From Alphaproteobacteria bacterium (lineage in GTDB: Bacteria > Pseudomonadota > Alphaproteobacteria > Micropepsales > Micropepsaceae): 64,000 bases of DNA. Positions 53,726 to 61,612 of the stretch are shown here, piece after piece. Position 1 is the first letter of the stretch, and every line of letters begins with the position of its first letter. Made by a program: the position numbers and the translations under genes. The notes under the pieces were generated by a model. That model was given only the letters and a program-made list of their open reading frames with translations, was not told the origin of the DNA and made no database searches. Location: positions 165,106-229,105 of the forward strand of contig JAJPHG010000031.1 in NCBI GenBank assembly GCA_021325375.1, in the 5' to 3' direction.

Positions 53726-54430
53726 TCATCCCCTCCTCGGTATCTCCAGCCCCCGCTGCACCGCCGGTCGCGCAAGGCCGCGTTCAAGCCATGCTGGGAC
53801 GTGCTCGAGGGCGTCGAACCCGACCAGCGCGCGCGCGCCGTAGAAGCCGATCAGGTTGCGCACCCAGCCCAGCATCGAGATGTCGGCGATGGTGTATTCG
53901 CCGTCCATGATCCATTCGCGGCCCGCGAGCCGCGTCTCCATCACCCCGAGCAGGCGCTTGGACTCCGCGACATAGCGGTCGCGCGGGCGCTTGTCCTCGT
54001 AGTCGCGGCCGGCGAATTTGTGGAAGAAGCCGAGCTGGCCGAACATCGGGCCGATCGCGCCCATCTGGAACATCACCCAGGCGATGGTCTCATAGCGCCG
54101 CGCGGCGTCCGCGGAGAGAAGCTTTCCAGTCTTCTCCGCCAGATAGATCAGGATCGCGCCGGATTCGAACAGGCCGAGCGGCGCCCCGCCCGGACCGTGC
54201 GGATCGAGGATCGCGGGGATCTTGCCGTTCGGATTGAGCGAGAGGAATTCCGGCGTGGCGCTCTCGTTCTTGCCGATATCGACGAGATGCGGCTCGTAGG
54301 CGAGCCCGGTCTCCTCCAGCATGATCGACACCTTCACGCCGTTTGGCGTGGGCAGCGAATAGAGCTGCAGGCGGTCGGGGTGCTGCGCGGGCCAGCGGCG
54401 GGTGACGGGGAAGGCGGAGAGATCGGTCAT
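53726..54430 (-). CDS. Glutathione S-transferase (YghU/YfcG-like)
   Basis: 234 residues. The thioredoxin-like N-terminal domain has S-L-P-T-P-N-G-V-K-V-S near 25-35, where Nu-class GSTs bind two glutathiones and reduce disulfides. L-N-P-N-G-K-I-P-A and F-E-S-G-A-I-L-I-Y-L follow. The helical C-terminal domain has D-G-E-Y-T-I-A-D-I-S. Length and motifs fit the YghU/YfcG group. Confidence 0.88.
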   Translation of the reverse strand: MTDLSAFPVTRRWPAQHPDRLQLYSLPTPNGVKVSIMLEETGLAYEPHLVDIGKNESATPEFLSLNPNGKIPAILDPHGPGGAPLGLFESGAILIYLAEKTGKLLSADAARRYETIAWVMFQMGAIGPMFGQLGFFHKFAGRDYEDKRPRDRYVAESKRLLGVMETRLAGREWIMDGEYTIADISMLGWVRNLIGFYGARALVGFDALEHVPAWLERGLARPAVQRGLEIPRRG

Positions 54431-54488
54431 GAGGGTGTCCGGGCAGCGATTGTGTTAGAAGTAGATAGGCGGCGCATGCACACTTTCC

Positions 54489-54617
54489 ACCTCCCCCTTG
54501 TGGGGAGGTCGAAATCTCGTAGCGCAGCGAAGAGATTTCGGGTGGGGGCCCCGCCCGCACCGTTCCCCCACCCGAAAAATGCTTCGCATTTTTCGACCTC
54601 CCCACAAGGGGGGGGGT
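54489..54617. repeat. Palindromic repeat family A, copy 4
   Basis: The arms are of the CCTCCCCCTTGTGGGGAGG subtype, like copy 1. The left hairpin stem is AAATCTC / GAGATTT around loop GTAGCGCAGCGAA. The right hairpin is AAAAATGC-TTC-GCATTTTT. The last arm has a G-run where copy 1 has GGGGGAGG, so one pair is broken. It lies between thpR and the GST gene. Confidence 0.92.
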
Positions 54618-54624
54618 GGAATGC

Positions 54625-55191
54625 TCACCCATCCAACTCCCACCGCCCCAGATGGATATGCTCGGTCTTGCCGAGGCGGCTGTGCACCAGCACGAAATCG
54701 CGCACCGTCCAGGCGAGCGCCTCGACCCTGCGCGGCTTCACGCGCAGCTTGTCGTAAGTGAGCGTGATATGCGGCTTGAACTCGCCTTGCGTCGCGCCGC
54801 CGAGCCCAGCGCGCTTCAGGGCCGCAGCCAGGGCGTCGTGGAGCGGACGCCACGGGCCGATGTCGCCGGTCAGCACGAACGGGTAGACGCCGGTCGAATT
54901 GCGGAAGCTCTCCGCGCGGGCGAACGCGGCCTCGAACGCGTCGGCGCGAACCTGCGCCGCGGCGTCTTTCGCTATTTTCACGATCTCGTCGGGCAGAGCG
55001 GCCCAATCGCCCAGATGGAACAGCGTCACGTGCAGGTGCTCGGGCAGGATCAGGGCGCCCGTGAAGCCCAGTTCGCGCTTGAAGCTTTCCGCCCGCGCAT
55101 GGATCCGCGCCGCCGCCGCCGCATCCGGCAGGCAGGCGAAGAAGATCCGCTCCTTCTGCGAGGGACCGAATTTCCGGCGCCGCGACGCCAT
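54625..55191 (-). CDS. thpR: RNA 2',3'-cyclic phosphodiesterase (2H family)
   Basis: 188 residues with the two HxTx signatures of 2H phosphoesterases: H54-V-T-L and H141-I-T-L. It hydrolyses 2',3'-cyclic phosphate ends of RNA and ligates tRNA halves in vitro. GGGGAG precedes the ATG at 55191. A second reading frame from the gene upstream runs open across the whole of it. Confidence 0.9.
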   Translation of the reverse strand: MASRRRKFGPSQKERIFFACLPDAAAAARIHARAESFKRELGFTGALILPEHLHVTLFHLGDWAALPDEIVKIAKDAAAQVRADAFEAAFARAESFRNSTGVYPFVLTGDIGPWRPLHDALAAALKRAGLGGATQGEFKPHITLTYDKLRVKPRRVEALAWTVRDFVLVHSRLGKTEHIHLGRWELDG

Positions 55192-55363
55192 GCAAGCTCT
55201 CCCCGAACGCGAGCTTAGCAGAAACGAGCTCGGCCCACGCGATCAGCCGCCGTCCTTCTTCTATATGCGCGCGGATCGCGGCATAGAGCGCGCGGCGCTC
55301 GCGCGTGTATTTGCCGTGCTTGAGGGCATTGCTGTTGCCCTTCGGCGCGCCGCGCCTAGCCAT
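55192..55363 (-). CDS. GNSNALKHG-motif small protein with no nearby stop
   Basis: The ATG at 55363 overlaps the stop of the preceding gene (ATGGCTAG). The first 57 codons look coding: basic, with G-A-P-K-G-N-S-N-A-L-K-H-G-K-Y-T at 5-20, a motif I know from small alphaproteobacterial and phage-associated proteins of about 60-90 residues. The frame has no stop until 54455, running over all of thpR in another frame, and that part looks like a shadow. Either the native stop was lost by a frameshift or the tail is tolerated. The end given here is only where coding character ends. Confidence 0.4.
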
Positions 55364-55844
55364 GGCCCGCTTCCATGCCCTCGTTCTCAAACAGCGTCAG
55401 CTCGGCTTCCAGATCGCGGCGGATCTGTGCGATCTCTTCGGCCGTGCAATCCACGCCGGGACGCATCTGACCGGCATGCACGATACGCTCGTTCAACAGC
55501 CGCAGCCTCTCCATGCGCTCTTCGTCAAGCGTTTTTTCTTTTTGCAAACCTGAATTCAATTCGGCCGCCCTTGGATCAGGCGATTGAATCCGCTCGACAA
55601 TCGAGCGGCGGCGGCGCTCGATCCCGCCCACCGTCGCCAGCGCTTCGGCGACCGCGGCGTTGGCGCGCATCAGCCGCGCGGCGGCATAGACAGGCCCGAG
55701 ACGGTCGCCTTTCGCCTTGCCTGCCTGGATCTCGCAATGGTGTGCGAGCGTCACGCCGATCTCCAGATGCTCGGCCAGCTTGCCCACCGCGAATTGCCCC
55801 ACGTCCGGCGCGTTTTCGGATATGTCTTTCGGTTTCTCGTCCAT
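55356..55844 (-). CDS. Hypothetical helical protein, partner of the next gene
   Basis: 162 residues, acidic and helical throughout, without signal or membrane segment. It contains two Cys and a long C-terminal coiled segment (I-A-Q-I-R-R-D-L-E-A-E-L). Its stop overlaps the ATG of the GNSNALKHG protein, so the two are coupled. I recognise no family. The combination suggests a mobile-element or phage-derived remnant, but there is no integrase or transposase beside it. Confidence 0.6.
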   Translation of the reverse strand: MDEKPKDISENAPDVGQFAVGKLAEHLEIGVTLAHHCEIQAGKAKGDRLGPVYAAARLMRANAAVAEALATVGGIERRRRSIVERIQSPDPRAAELNSGLQKEKTLDEERMERLRLLNERIVHAGQMRPGVDCTAEEIAQIRRDLEAELTLFENEGMEAGHG

Positions 55845-55917
55845 GGGTTGAGTATAGTGGGACTTTTATCACATACAAGGAATATTTTCAGCACTTACGT
55901 TCTGCCACTGCATGCCG

Positions 55918-56625
55918 TTAATGCGGCATCTTTTCCTTGAGATTGTCGCCGACGCGCCCGAGCACCGTCACATGCAGGCGCCGGCGGATCGTCATGCCTT
56001 GGCGCTTGTAGAGCGCGATCGCGGACGCGTTGTCCGAGAAGACGTGCAGGAACGGGGTCTCGCCCCGCGCCGCGATCTGGCGCGAGACATGCGCGAGCAG
56101 CGCCTGTGCAAACCTGCGGCCGCGGAAATCGGGATGGACGCATACCGCCGTCATCTCGGTGCAGTCCGCGGGCGTCATGCGCTCGCCCGTCATCGCCGCC
56201 AGACGCCCATCCACGCGGATGCCGAAGAAGCGGCCGAGCGTGTGCGTGCGCGGCCCGAACGGGCCCGGGCGCGTGAGCTCGGCGAGCGCGCGCATCTGCG
56301 GCGCATCCGCCTCGCCGAGCGGGGCGATGTCCGGCACCTCGCCCTCGAAGGCGGACGGCAGGCCCACCATCTGCTCGCCCGTCGCGGCCATCACGATCTC
56401 GAGCGGGCCGGAGGGTACGACCGCTTCGGGCGTGAACAGCACCGCGGGCTCGTCCGCGCGCATGAGCGCATGCAGTGCCGCGAAGCTCTCGGGCGAGAAA
56501 TCCGCCATGTCGGCGAAGGGCGCGACATCGGCGGGATAGCGCCGCGCGGGGCCGCTGATTTCGGCAAGCGGCGCCTGACGCGTGGTCAGCGCGGTCCAGA
56601 TCGGACGGTCGAGGAGATGGGCCAT
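55918..56625 (-). CDS. GNAT family N-acetyltransferase
   Basis: 235 residues. The C-terminal half has the acetyl-CoA site V-C-V-H-P-D-F-R-G-R-R-F-A-Q-A-L-L near 165-181 and F-L-H-V-F-S-D-N-A-S-A-I-A-L-Y near 198, the FR47-like subgroup. The substrate is unknown. It is divergent from ogt across about 170 bp. Confidence 0.87.
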   Translation of the reverse strand: MAHLLDRPIWTALTTRQAPLAEISGPARRYPADVAPFADMADFSPESFAALHALMRADEPAVLFTPEAVVPSGPLEIVMAATGEQMVGLPSAFEGEVPDIAPLGEADAPQMRALAELTRPGPFGPRTHTLGRFFGIRVDGRLAAMTGERMTPADCTEMTAVCVHPDFRGRRFAQALLAHVSRQIAARGETPFLHVFSDNASAIALYKRQGMTIRRRLHVTVLGRVGDNLKEKMPH

Positions 56626-56792
56626 GCACCATAGCTATCACGCGGCCTTGCGCTTTGCCCCGTGCGCGCGGCGCATAATGGCAATGACCGGAACGATAGG
56701 ACCGCTTGCCGCCGCGGCGCGTCGATCGAGCTGGTGCAGAAAGCGCAAGATTCGGATTGAATTGCGCCGTCCGCGCGCCGATCTTTAGGGTC

Positions 56793-57347
56793 ATGAGCCA
56801 GCACTATCACGTCTTCGAAACCGCGCAGGGGTTCTGCGCCATCGCGTGGAGCGAGACGGGCATCACGCGCTTTCGCCTGCCCGAGGCGAGCGCGCAGGCG
56901 ACGGAACGCGGCCTCAAGCGCCGCCTGCCCGATGCAAGCGCCTCCGCGCCGCCGCCGGAAACCGCCGCGGTGGTCGAAGCCGCCAAGCGCTATTTCGCCG
57001 GCGAGCGCGTCGATTTCTCGAGCGCCGCGCTCGATCTCGGCGACGCGGACGCGCTGTTCCTGCGCATCTATGCCGCGGCGCGGCGCCTCGCCTGGGGCGA
57101 GACGACGACCTATGGCGCGCTCGCCAGAACGCTGGGCGACAATTGGGAACTCGCCCGCGACGTCGGCCAGGCGATGGCGAAGAACCCCATTCCGCTGATC
57201 ATCCCCTGCCATCGCGTGCTCGCCGCCGGCGGCAAGATCGGCGGCTTCTCGGCGCCGGGAGGCTCGGCGACCAAGACGAAGATGCTGGAGCTGGAAGGCG
57301 TGCGCCTCGGCGCGGCGGAAGACGCGCAGGGGACACTGCTGCTATAG
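56793..57347 (+). CDS. ogt: Methylated-DNA-[protein]-cysteine S-methyltransferase
   Basis: 184 residues. The suicidal cysteine is C139 in the P-C-H-R-V motif. The helix-turn-helix region T-T-Y-G-A-L-A-R is near 105-112, and the C-terminal G-x-x-G-F-S is present. It removes O6-methylguanine. A possible upstream start exists at 56706, but the ATG at 56793 gives the family length. Confidence 0.93.
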   Translation: MSQHYHVFETAQGFCAIAWSETGITRFRLPEASAQATERGLKRRLPDASASAPPPETAAVVEAAKRYFAGERVDFSSAALDLGDADALFLRIYAAARRLAWGETTTYGALARTLGDNWELARDVGQAMAKNPIPLIIPCHRVLAAGGKIGGFSAPGGSATKTKMLELEGVRLGAAEDAQGTLLL

Positions 57348-57382
57348 GGGACTCTTCGACGAACACAAGGGAAGGAACCGTC

Positions 57383-57754
57383 ATGACCTCGACTTCGACC
57401 GGCACCTATGTCGCGCTCTTCACCGGCAACAGGGAGAGCGCGCGCAGCCAAGCGTTCTTCACGCTCCCGGAAGCCGAGCGCAAAGCCAGGGAGCAGGAAG
57501 GCATCGCCGCCTGGGGCGCCTGGATGCAGAAGCATCAAGCCGCCATCGTCTTCGCGGGCGGACCGCTCGGCAAGACCAAGCTCGTCTCGCCGCAGGGCAT
57601 TTCCGACATCACCAACAAGCTGGGCGGCATGGTCGTGGTGCGCGCGGATTCGCACGAGGCGGCCGCGAAGCTTTTCGAGAACCATCCGCAATTCACGATC
57701 TTCCCTGGCGAAGGCGTCGAGATCATGCCCATCCTGCCGATCCCCGGCGCCTGA
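57383..57754 (+). CDS. YCII-related protein
   Basis: 123 residues, ferredoxin-like fold of the YciI/DGPF type: Y-V-A-L-F-T-G-N near the start, A-W-G-A-W-M, G-G-P-L-G and a C-terminal H-P-x-F-x-I-F-P-G-E-G-V-E-I-M-P. These proteins often occur with ECF sigma factors or SRPBCC proteins; the latter follows 33 bp on. The activity is unknown. Confidence 0.82.
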   Translation: MTSTSTGTYVALFTGNRESARSQAFFTLPEAERKAREQEGIAAWGAWMQKHQAAIVFAGGPLGKTKLVSPQGISDITNKLGGMVVVRADSHEAAAKLFENHPQFTIFPGEGVEIMPILPIPGA

Positions 57755-57787
57755 GCCGCGCGATCCCAAACAGCGAAGGAGACAGAG

Positions 57788-58231
57788 ATGCCCGGCACGG
57801 TCCGTCTGCACCGCGTACTCGCCACGACTCCCGAAAAAGTCTATCGCGCCTTCCTCGAGCCCGACGCGATGGCGAAATGGCTGCCGCCCAACGGCTTCGC
57901 GGCCACGTCGCATCATCAGGATGCGAAAGTGGGCGGCACGTTCCGCATGTCCTTCCGCAATTTCACCAGCGGCAACAGCCATTCCTTCGGCGGCGAGTAT
58001 CTCGAGCTCGTGCCGGGCGAGCGGCTTCGCTACACCGACAAGTTCGATGATCCCAACCTGCCCGGCCAGATGGAGGTGACGGTCAGCTTGAAGAAGGTGA
58101 TGGTCGGCACGGACGTCTCGATCGTGCAGGACGGCATTCCCGATATGATCCCCGTGGAGGCGTGCTATCTCGGCTGGCAGCAATCGCTGGAAAATCTCGC
58201 AAAGTTGGTGGAGCCGGAGATTCCGGGCTAA
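57788..58231 (+). CDS. SRPBCC (AHSA1-like) domain protein
   Basis: 147 residues. The START-like fold has H-R-V-L-A-T-T-P-E-K-V-Y-R-A-F near the start, M-A-K-W-L-P-P at about 29-35 and the C-terminal G-W-Q-Q-S-L-E-N-L-A. It binds hydrophobic ligands in related proteins. GAGAC precedes the ATG. It probably shares a transcript with the YCII gene. Confidence 0.86.
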   Translation: MPGTVRLHRVLATTPEKVYRAFLEPDAMAKWLPPNGFAATSHHQDAKVGGTFRMSFRNFTSGNSHSFGGEYLELVPGERLRYTDKFDDPNLPGQMEVTVSLKKVMVGTDVSIVQDGIPDMIPVEACYLGWQQSLENLAKLVEPEIPG

Positions 58232-58252
58232 GTCCAAGGCCAAGCAACAACG

Positions 58253-58431
58253 TGTCATGGCCCGCGAACGCGGGCCACCCAGGTGACACCTCCTCTGCTT
58301 TCTCAAAGGAATCACGCGGAGCCGCGGAGTCGCGGAGAAGAAAAAGACCTCCGCGGCTCCGCGTCTCCGCGTGAGTCATTCCGGGAGCGTACAGGACCCA
58401 CCTGGGTGGCCCGCATTCGCGGGCCATGACA
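58253..58431. repeat. Nested palindromic repeat family B, copy 3
   Basis: It has the same complementary ends as copies 1 and 2, and the best-preserved inner palindrome (CACGCGGAGCCGCGGAG ... CTCCGCGTCTCCGCGTG). It lies between the SRPBCC gene and the SMP-30 gene, starting 22 bp after a stop codon. Confidence 0.92.
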
Positions 58432-58536
58432 GTTTGGGTTCGCGCTAGGCACGCGAAAGATAAACTCATTCACACGCGAGTGAGTATTGACCCGACCGAT
58501 CCGCGGGCGCCATGCTTCTCCGCCCAGGGGGGAAGC

Positions 58537-59571
58537 ATGGTCCTGATCCGCGAGAAGACGCCGCCCAATCCGCTCAAGGGTTGGCAGGTCGACCCGAGTA
58601 CCATCCGCACCGCGGGCCGCGACCTGTCGCGGCCGGAATGCATCCTGGCCGAGCGCGACGGCTCGCTGTGGGCGGCGGATTCGCGCGGCGGCGTCGTGCA
58701 TATCCGCCCCGACGGGAGCCAGCGCCTCATAGCGCCGCGCGGCGGCCACAGCGAAGCGCAAGCGCCGAACCTCTATGAAGGCACGCTGCCCAACGGGCTC
58801 GCCTTCGCGCGCAACGGTGACATCCTCATCGCCAATTTCGGCACCGACGCGCTGGAGCTGATGACGCGCGACGGCGCGTGCCGCACGCTCCACGACAACA
58901 TCGACGGCGCCCCGCTCGGCAAGGTGAACTTCGTTCTGCGCGACAGAAGCGACCGGCTTTGGATCACGATCTCGACCAAGGTCAATCCGTGGAGCGACGC
59001 GATCCGGAACGATCTCGCCGACGGCTGCATCGTGCTGATCGACGAGAAGGGCCCACGCGTCGTCGCGGACGGCTTCCATTTCACCAATGAGATCCGCCTC
59101 GACGCGAAGGAAGAGTGGCTCTATGTCGCCGAGACCTGCGCACGGCGGGTGACGCGATTGCGCGTCGCCGCCGACGGCTCGCTGCACGACCGCGAGGTCT
59201 ACGGCCCGAGCTCGCTGGGCTGCGGCCTGCTCGACGGCATCGCGTTCGACGCCTACGGCAATCTCTGGGCGGCGATGATCTTCGCCGACACTCTCGTCGC
59301 GATCACGCCCGATGGCGAGCTGCTCACGCTGTTCGAGGACGGCGACCGCGAGGCCACCGCGCGCTTCGACGCCGAGTTCGACGGCGGCGGGCTGGTGAGC
59401 GCCGACACGATCGCGGCCACCGGCGGCAAGACCGCGCCGTGGCTCACCAGCCTGACCTTCGGCGGCGCCGATCTTGCGACCGTCTATCTCGGCTCCCTCA
59501 AAGCCACCACCCTTCCCTGTTTCAAAAGCCCCGTCGCGGGCCGTCCGATGGTGCATTGGAGCCAAACATGA
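58537..59571 (+). CDS. SMP-30/gluconolactonase family protein
   Basis: 344 residues, six-bladed propeller. Metal-binding signatures are R-P-E-C-I-L-A near 27, the N-G-L-A-F-A-R-N-G-D segment near 89, F-T-N-E-I-R-L near 186 and L-D-G-I-A-F-D near 230. It probably hydrolyses sugar lactones. AGGGGGGA precedes the ATG. Longer starts would enter repeat B. Its TGA overlaps the glycosidase ATG. Confidence 0.86.
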   Translation: MVLIREKTPPNPLKGWQVDPSTIRTAGRDLSRPECILAERDGSLWAADSRGGVVHIRPDGSQRLIAPRGGHSEAQAPNLYEGTLPNGLAFARNGDILIANFGTDALELMTRDGACRTLHDNIDGAPLGKVNFVLRDRSDRLWITISTKVNPWSDAIRNDLADGCIVLIDEKGPRVVADGFHFTNEIRLDAKEEWLYVAETCARRVTRLRVAADGSLHDREVYGPSSLGCGLLDGIAFDAYGNLWAAMIFADTLVAITPDGELLTLFEDGDREATARFDAEFDGGGLVSADTIAATGGKTAPWLTSLTFGGADLATVYLGSLKATTLPCFKSPVAGRPMVHWSQT

Positions 59572-60872
59572 GCGGCATCTCGCGGCGCGATCTCATCGCG
59601 ACGGGTGCCGCGCTCGGCATCGCGGCACCGGCGGATGCCGCGCGGGCCAGGCGCGCATGGCCCAAGGATTTCCTGTGGGGCACCGCCATCTCGGCCTATC
59701 AGAGCGAGGGCAACAACACCAATGCCGACGCCTGGATCCGCGAGAACGTGACGCCGACGCTGTTCAAGGAGCGCTCCGGCCACGCCTGCGATTCCTATCA
59801 CCGCTACGGCGAGGACATCGCCATCGCGGCGAAGCTGGGCTTCAACTGTTACCGTCTCGGCATCGAATGGGCACGCATCGAGCCGAGCGAGGGGGCTTTC
59901 TCCAACGCCGAGCTCGACCACTACGCGGACGTGCTTCAAACCTGCCGCGCGCATGGGCTGAAACCCGTCGTCACCTTCAACCATTTCACGACGCCGATCT
60001 GGTTCGCGGCGCGCGGCGGCTTCGAGGCCGCGGATTCGCCCGGTCTCTTCGCGCGGTTCTGCGGCAGGGCGGCGGAGCATCTGGGCGGGCTGATACATCT
60101 GGCGACCACCTTCAACGAGGCGAACATCGCCTATCTGGTGCAGCTCCTGTCGCAGGTCGTGCCGCCGTCTCCCCTTGTGAAGGAATCGATGGCGGCGGCG
60201 GCGAAGGCCGCGGGCTCGGCGAAATTCTCGAGCCTCGCCTACGCTGATCCGGCGGTCACCACGCCCCTGCTGCAGGAGGCGCATCGCAAGGGCTATGACG
60301 CGATCAAGAGGGCGCGGCCCGCGCTTCCCGTCGGCCTGACCTTGACGACGCAGGACATCCAGTCGACGGGCACGGCTGCATGGGCCGATACCTGGCGCGA
60401 CAAGCTGTATGGCGATTGGGTCGGCGTCGCGCGCAGCCACGCCGATTTCGTCGGCGTGCAGCCCTATACGCGCTTCCTCGTGAATGCGAACGGGCTTACC
60501 TGGCCGCCGGCCGGCACGGAGATGACGGATGCGGGCTATGAATTCTATCCCGAGGCGCTCGGCGCCACGGTGCGCTGGGCGCACGCGGCGATCGGAAAGC
60601 CGATCTACGTCACCGAGAACGGCATCGCCACCAACGACGACACGCGCCGCATAGCCTATATCGACCGCGCGCTGGCGAGCCTCAAAGCCTGCCTCGACGA
60701 CGGCATCCCCGTGCACAGCTACCTGTATTGGTCGCTGCTCGACAATTTCGAATGGACGTCGGGATACGCCAAGCATTTCGGGCTCGTCGCCGTCGATCTC
60801 CAGACCTTCAAGCGCACGCCGCGGCCCAGTGCGCTGCATCTAGGCCGGATCGCAAAGGCGAGCGGGATCTAG
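59568..60872 (+). CDS. Exported family 1 glycoside hydrolase
   Basis: 434 residues. A twin-arginine-like leader (S-R-R-D-L-I-A-T-G-A-A-L-G) is at 5-17. The GH1 barrel follows: F-L-W-G-T-A-I-S-A-Y-Q-S-E-G, acid/base E184 in T-F-N-E-A-N and nucleophile E350 in Y-V-T-E-N-G. The usual NEP is NEA here, a tolerated change. Periplasmic beta-glucosidase beside a lactonase suggests a glucoside to gluconate route. It overlaps the preceding gene by ATGA. Confidence 0.88.
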   Translation: MSGISRRDLIATGAALGIAAPADAARARRAWPKDFLWGTAISAYQSEGNNTNADAWIRENVTPTLFKERSGHACDSYHRYGEDIAIAAKLGFNCYRLGIEWARIEPSEGAFSNAELDHYADVLQTCRAHGLKPVVTFNHFTTPIWFAARGGFEAADSPGLFARFCGRAAEHLGGLIHLATTFNEANIAYLVQLLSQVVPPSPLVKESMAAAAKAAGSAKFSSLAYADPAVTTPLLQEAHRKGYDAIKRARPALPVGLTLTTQDIQSTGTAAWADTWRDKLYGDWVGVARSHADFVGVQPYTRFLVNANGLTWPPAGTEMTDAGYEFYPEALGATVRWAHAAIGKPIYVTENGIATNDDTRRIAYIDRALASLKACLDDGIPVHSYLYWSLLDNFEWTSGYAKHFGLVAVDLQTFKRTPRPSALHLGRIAKASGI

Positions 60873-60879
60873 ACACCGG

Positions 60880-61263
60880 CTACAATACGCTGCCCACATC
60901 CGTCTTGGCGAAATCGCGTCCGACATAGAGGAGCGGACAATTGCTCTCCTTCGCCATGGCATAGGCGAAACAATCGCCGAAATTGAGCCCGGCGGATTTC
61001 GCGCCTTTTCCCCAGCGCGCGTGTGCCGCCGCCGCGCGCCGCGCCCTTTCGCTCGTGACCGGCACGACCTCGAAGCCAAGACCGTCGACGAGCCTCTCCA
61101 TCTCCTCGCGCACACCGCGGCTGCCGGCCACGATCAGCGCCTCCGTCAGCGTACCCGCTGACATCACGACGCGGCTGTCGGCCTTCAACGCGGCATCGCA
61201 CTGGTCGGCGAGCGGCTCATTGAGGAGGATAGCGACAAGCGCCGACGTGTCGACGGCGATCAT
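60880..61263 (-). CDS. PIN-domain ribonuclease toxin (VapC-like)
   Basis: 127 residues. PIN acidic residues D5, E41, D97 and a fourth near D117-D122 are in place (A-V-D-T-S-A-L-V; F-G-D-C-F-A-Y-A). It should cleave RNA such as tRNA anticodon loops. The ATG overlaps the stop of the antitoxin gene. It converges on the glycosidase gene with a 7-bp gap. Confidence 0.9.
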   Translation of the reverse strand: MIAVDTSALVAILLNEPLADQCDAALKADSRVVMSAGTLTEALIVAGSRGVREEMERLVDGLGFEVVPVTSERARRAAAAHARWGKGAKSAGLNFGDCFAYAMAKESNCPLLYVGRDFAKTDVGSVL

Positions 61264-61517
61264 TTCGGCAATCCGTACTCGTCATAGAGGTAGTCTTGAC
61301 TGCGCGCCGCACTCGGACCGGGCCTTGCCTTCTTCGCGGCGGATTTGCGGACGGATTCAAGCACCGCCGCCTTCTCCGCGGCCGAGGGCTTGGCGGCGAC
61401 CGGCACGAGCCTCACCGCGGCATGCCCATGCCGCGTGAGCACAACCTCCTCGCCCCGCTCCGCGCGGCGGACGAGGTCGGTGAGCTGGGCCTTGGCTTCC
61501 GAGACGGTGACACGCAT
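61260..61517 (-). CDS. Phd/YefM-type antitoxin
   Basis: 85 residues from ATG 61517: T-V-S-E-A-K-A-Q-L-T-D-L-V-R-R-A-E-R-G-E near the start, typical of Phd/YefM DNA-binding domains, then a disordered C-terminal tail (Y-L-Y-D-E-Y-G-L-P-K) that neutralises the toxin. No clear Shine-Dalgarno. ATGA overlap with the toxin gene. A palindrome 37 bp upstream is a probable autoregulatory operator. Confidence 0.88.
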   Translation of the reverse strand: MRVTVSEAKAQLTDLVRRAERGEEVVLTRHGHAAVRLVPVAAKPSAAEKAAVLESVRKSAAKKARPGPSAARSQDYLYDEYGLPK

Positions 61518-61553
61518 GGGATTTAGACTACAATAAGACTTCGGCAAAATCTA

Positions 61554-61568
61554 GTCCAATATTTGGAC
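61554..61568. promoter_or_regulatory. Palindromic operator upstream of the toxin-antitoxin pair
   Basis: GTCCAA-TAT-TTGGAC is a perfect inverted repeat extended by one more A/T pair, 37 bp upstream of the antitoxin start in an AT-rich stretch. Phd/YefM antitoxins typically bind such sites to repress their own operon. Confidence 0.55.
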
Positions 61569-61612
61569 CAAATCAACGCCGCATCTACCGCCTCTAGCAC
61601 GCAGTCGCGTAT

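Noticed and set aside
58426..58536. Extended N-terminus of the SMP-30 protein
   Set aside because: It begins inside repeat family B, while a strong AGGGGGGA site precedes the ATG at 58537.
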